Below are positions 6,833 through 8,981 of a DNA stretch of 8,981 nt, piece by piece (within the stretch, counting starts at the first letter, position 1; each line of letters begins with the position of its first letter). This DNA is from Oscillospiraceae bacterium (GTDB lineage Bacteria > Bacillota > Clostridia > Oscillospirales > UBA644). The translations under genes and the position numbers were made by a program. The notes beneath the pieces were generated by a model. The model had not been told where the DNA came from and did no database searches. It saw nothing but the letters and a program-made list of their open reading frames with translations. The stretch lies in the NCBI GenBank assembly GCA_015067385.1, contig SVMP01000084.1:1-8981 (forward strand). The letters are read 5' to 3'.

Positions 6833-8644
6833 TTATTCTGCCTGATATTTTTCATTGTCAAGAGCGATATATCCGAGTAATCCGCCCCAGTGATAAAATT
6901 TATCGCTGTTTCCTACGCCGCAACCCATACCGTTGTCGCCGCTGTAATTTTCATGAACATGGCCGTGCATACGCCATTCTTTAAGGAGAAGCTCTTCGGA
7001 TTTATCCGCAAAATCATTACATTCTTTTTTCAGTCCCGCATGCTTCATTGCAATATAAGCAAGGAAGTTTGTCGGTGCCCAGATACGTCCGCGCCAATAG
7101 TCCTGATCGGGATATGCAGGGTCATTTCTTGCAATAGTAGGCATAATATAATCGCCCCAGAATTCTTCGGGGTTGTAGAAATGTTCATCCATCATTCTGC
7201 GCTTCTGTTCTTCGGTAACATTATCTGCCTGCAAAGAATAGAAATTGCAGGGAGAAATACGCTTGGAAAGAGAACCGTCACGGAGATCTTTGTTTAGGAA
7301 CAGACCGAATTCTTCGTCCCATAAAGTCTGCATAGCTGCTTCAACTTTTGCTTTTCTTTCTTCAAATTCGGAGATCAAGTCTTCTCGTCCGACGATCTTT
7401 GCAAGCTCGATCATGCAGCGGCAATCGAGAATATAAAGACCCATAAGTCCGACGTCTGCAAGCAGCATGATATTTCTCTCTTCGTCAAACGCCATATCGT
7501 CATACATCGGAGAATTGTCAAGTCCGCTTTCGAGCGCGCTTGCATATGTGCTATGGATCATGCGTTCACCGGGCCTTCCGTTTACCGGTTCATACGGATC
7601 GGAACCCCAACAGAGATAACCTTCTTCGGTCATTCGGCGGCTTGCGAACCATCTGTTCCAACTGAGCAGTGTCGGGAAAACATTTTCGCAGAACCATTTT
7701 TCAGGGTATTTTTTGTATATTTCAAGACAAACATATGAGCCCACCGGCGGCTGAGATCGGTCTCTCGATTTTGCATTGTTTGCGGAACCGAAATTCGGAA
7801 CAAAGCCATTTTCCGTGACTTCATCCGTTATAGCTATTGCGTTGAGTTGTGCGAGTTCTTTGTTTTCAACGGATGCCATGAGTGCCGCGAAATATGTGTC
7901 CCAATCAAACAGTACATATCCACCTCGACCGACATTCCAGATTCGGGAAACGGGCGAGCAAACTCTGTCGTGTTCACACTCGTAAATCGTATCCCACGCA
8001 AGACAGGTCTTCATGGCGGTGTAAGCTTCCGAATGTTTGCCGTAAGCAGCATTCTCAATATCAAGTTTCGCTTTTGCCGCCGTATAAAGAGATTCTGCTT
8101 CTTCAACGGTGCAGGGCCGTGTTGATATTACGAATTTACGGTCGAGACGAACTGCGAGATAGGGTGAGAGCGAGAATGTATTTTGCTCTAAGACAGTCGG
8201 TGCTGTGGTGTAAACATCAAAACGTCTGTCTCCGCATACCGCATAAAGCTCACTCTCTTTTTTTGTTACAGACCCATCCTTGCCCCATAAAAGACAAGCT
8301 TCGATTATCATCGTCGGCGTTTTTAATCCGGATCTGAGAGGTTCGATTATTATTATCTGCTCATCGTTATCAACGACTGTTTTAACATCTATCTCAAGCT
8401 CGAGATATTTCAGATTCAACTGCGTGCAGTTGCCGTCATAAGTTCTCGCACCCGGAAATATCTTTTCGTCTTTGTCTCCGAATCTTCCGATCAGACTTTC
8501 CCTCAAAACTCTGCTTTCACTGTATTCCTTTATGCAAAGATTTATCGTAAAACCCTCGGGAAGATGAGAGTAGGAGAGAACATTGAGCGTATTCCATGTG
8601 TTCCAACCGACATTTGTTTTCTGTTTCAGCTCATTATAATCCAT
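6833..8644 (-). CDS. GH63/MGH1-like (alpha/alpha)6-barrel glycoside hydrolase, 603 aa
   Basis: Enzymes of this group (GH63 alpha-glucosidases, mannosylglycerate hydrolases) invert at alpha-glycosidic bonds. Residues about 10-190 look like an N-terminal beta-sandwich and about 205-597 like the helical barrel. Family motifs are present in order: FDWDTYFAAL (246-255), ESGLDNSPMYD (372-382) with Asp376 as probable general acid, DYWRGRIWAPTNFL (515-528), HENYSGDNGMG (564-574) with Glu565 as probable general base, and FYHWGGLL (583-590). There is no signal peptide. GAGG seven bases before the ATG supports the start. The gap to the upstream paralogue is 24 bases and to the nitroreductase 14, so it is an internal operon gene. 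Substrate cannot be read from sequence. Its 3' region closely matches the neighbouring paralogue. Confidence 0.88.
   Translation of the reverse strand: MDYNELKQKTNVGWNTWNTLNVLSYSHLPEGFTINLCIKEYSESRVLRESLIGRFGDKDEKIFPGARTYDGNCTQLNLKYLELEIDVKTVVDNDEQIIIIEPLRSGLKTPTMIIEACLLWGKDGSVTKKESELYAVCGDRRFDVYTTAPTVLEQNTFSLSPYLAVRLDRKFVISTRPCTVEEAESLYTAAKAKLDIENAAYGKHSEAYTAMKTCLAWDTIYECEHDRVCSPVSRIWNVGRGGYVLFDWDTYFAALMASVENKELAQLNAIAITDEVTENGFVPNFGSANNAKSRDRSQPPVGSYVCLEIYKKYPEKWFCENVFPTLLSWNRWFASRRMTEEGYLCWGSDPYEPVNGRPGERMIHSTYASALESGLDNSPMYDDMAFDEERNIMLLADVGLMGLYILDCRCMIELAKIVGREDLISEFEERKAKVEAAMQTLWDEEFGLFLNKDLRDGSLSKRISPCNFYSLQADNVTEEQKRRMMDEHFYNPEEFWGDYIMPTIARNDPAYPDQDYWRGRIWAPTNFLAYIAMKHAGLKKECNDFADKSEELLLKEWRMHGHVHENYSGDNGMGCGVGNSDKFYHWGGLLGYIALDNEKYQAE
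7002..7148. repeat. Direct repeat, copy 1 (inside complete GH63-like gene)
   Basis: This segment matches 8835-8981 at 145 of 147 bases at a constant offset of 1833; 7041-7148 (108 bases) is identical. The mismatches are at 7037 and 7040. It covers the coding region around DYWRGRIW. Outside it, toward the 3' end (6851-7001), identity to the other copy falls to 118 of 151 bases. Confidence 0.95.
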
Positions 8645-8668
8645 AATGTTACCTCATGGGTTGTAAAA

Positions 8669-8981
8669 TCAGTTCTTGCTGTCTTCGTTGTCGAGTGCAA
8701 TATATGCCAATAATCCACCCCAATGATAGAATTTATCGCTGTTGCCTTTGTTGCAGCCCATGCCCGTATCACCGCAGTAATTTTCGTGAACGTGGCCGTG
8801 AAGTCTCCATTCTTTGAGAAGAAGATCTTCTGACTTATCCGCAAAATCATTACATTCTTTTTTCAGTCCTGCGTGCTTCATTGCAATATAAGCAAGGAAG
8901 TTTGTCGGTGCCCAGATACGTCCGCGCCAATAGTCCTGATCGGGATATGCAGGGTCATTTCTTGCAATAGTAGGCATAATA
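8669..8981 (-). CDS. GH63/MGH1-like glycoside hydrolase paralogue, 3' end only (partial)
   Basis: The last 103 residues of a second gene of the same family are visible; its start is beyond the right edge. The ATG at 8977 is internal: the codon before it is ATT (Ile), and the paralogue reads DYIMPTIARND at the same place. The motifs DYWRGRIWAPTNFL and HENY are retained, with the putative base Glu kept. The catalytic-loop residues differ from the neighbour: HENYCGDTGMGCNKG against HENYSGDNGMGCGVG, and the tail is DNEDSKN against DNEKYQAE. It ends in TGA at 8669-8671. This is the most upstream gene of the visible operon. The tandem pair may have different substrates. Confidence 0.92.
   Translation of the reverse strand, partial: IMPTIARNDPAYPDQDYWRGRIWAPTNFLAYIAMKHAGLKKECNDFADKSEDLLLKEWRLHGHVHENYCGDTGMGCNKGNSDKFYHWGGLLAYIALDNEDSKN
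8835..8981. repeat. Direct repeat, copy 2 (inside partial GH63-like gene)
   Basis: This is the partner of 7002-7148. The exact 108-base match (8874-8981) runs to the last base of the window, so the true end of the repeat is unknown. If the window end is also a contig end, the repeat may have stopped the assembly. Confidence 0.95.

Noticed and set aside
7882..8337. Rightward open frame of 151 codons antisense to the GH63-like gene
   Set aside because: The translation is rich in Arg, His and Cys with no recognisable domain, and the opposite strand carries clear catalytic motifs.
8669..8977. Reading the right-hand partial gene as a complete 102-residue protein starting at 8977
   Set aside because: The preceding codon is in frame and matches the paralogue's DYIMPT, so the ATG is internal and the gene continues beyond the window.
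1..8981. tRNA, rRNA, CRISPR array, insertion sequence, phage or attachment-site signals
   Set aside because: I saw no cloverleaf, repeated spacer pattern, transposase or integrase motif, or terminal inverted repeats. The only sizeable repeat is the paralogous gene segment.

Overview
The window looks like part of the genome of an uncultured, low-to-mid GC Firmicute, most likely a gut or rumen Clostridia-type bacterium. The grounds are strong AGGAGG-type ribosome sites, compact co-directional operons, a TTGACA/TATTAT promoter, a YcxB-like membrane protein and several carbohydrate-active enzymes with no signal peptides. No marker gene allows a firmer placement. There is no RNA gene, CRISPR array, transposase or phage gene.

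Left part (1-960). The first 33 bases fit the tail of a rightward gene. A strong two-way terminator hairpin (48-86) follows. It separates that tail from a leftward pair of small membrane-protein genes (810 to 92) that overlap by ATGA and have a good promoter at 842-870. Divergent from this pair, a HAD-family phosphatase (960-1577) ends in a terminator at 1585-1620, which it shares with the convergent operon.

Main part (8981 down to 1618, all leftward) is one tightly packed catabolic cluster. In transcription order it holds: the 3' end of a GH63/MGH1-like glycosidase that runs off the right edge; a complete paralogue of it (8644-6833); a small FMN nitroreductase (6818-6303); a right-handed beta-helix enzyme with a C-terminal PDZ-like domain (6299-4188), resembling GH141/GH120-type proteins; a small DUF4177-type gene broken by one extra base (4176-4014); an intercistronic hairpin; and a GH95-type glycosidase (3951-1618). 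Spacings between the larger genes are 3 to 24 bases, with clear ribosome sites. None of the glycosidases has a signal peptide, so they probably work in the cytoplasm on imported oligosaccharides. GH95 and GH141 both include alpha-L-fucosidases, so a fucose- or L-galactose-containing plant or host glycan is a reasonable guess, but no substrate is proven. The importer, regulator and operon promoter must lie to the right of the window.

The most notable points are: (1) the two GH63-like genes match at 145 of 147 bases up to the window edge but drop abruptly to 118 of 151 bases toward their 3' ends, which suggests gene conversion or a recent partial duplication, and possibly an assembly break; (2) the previously hidden DUF4177-type gene with a single-base frameshift; and (3) the hairpin and palindrome directly before the GH95 gene. 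I saw no convincing wholly new system.
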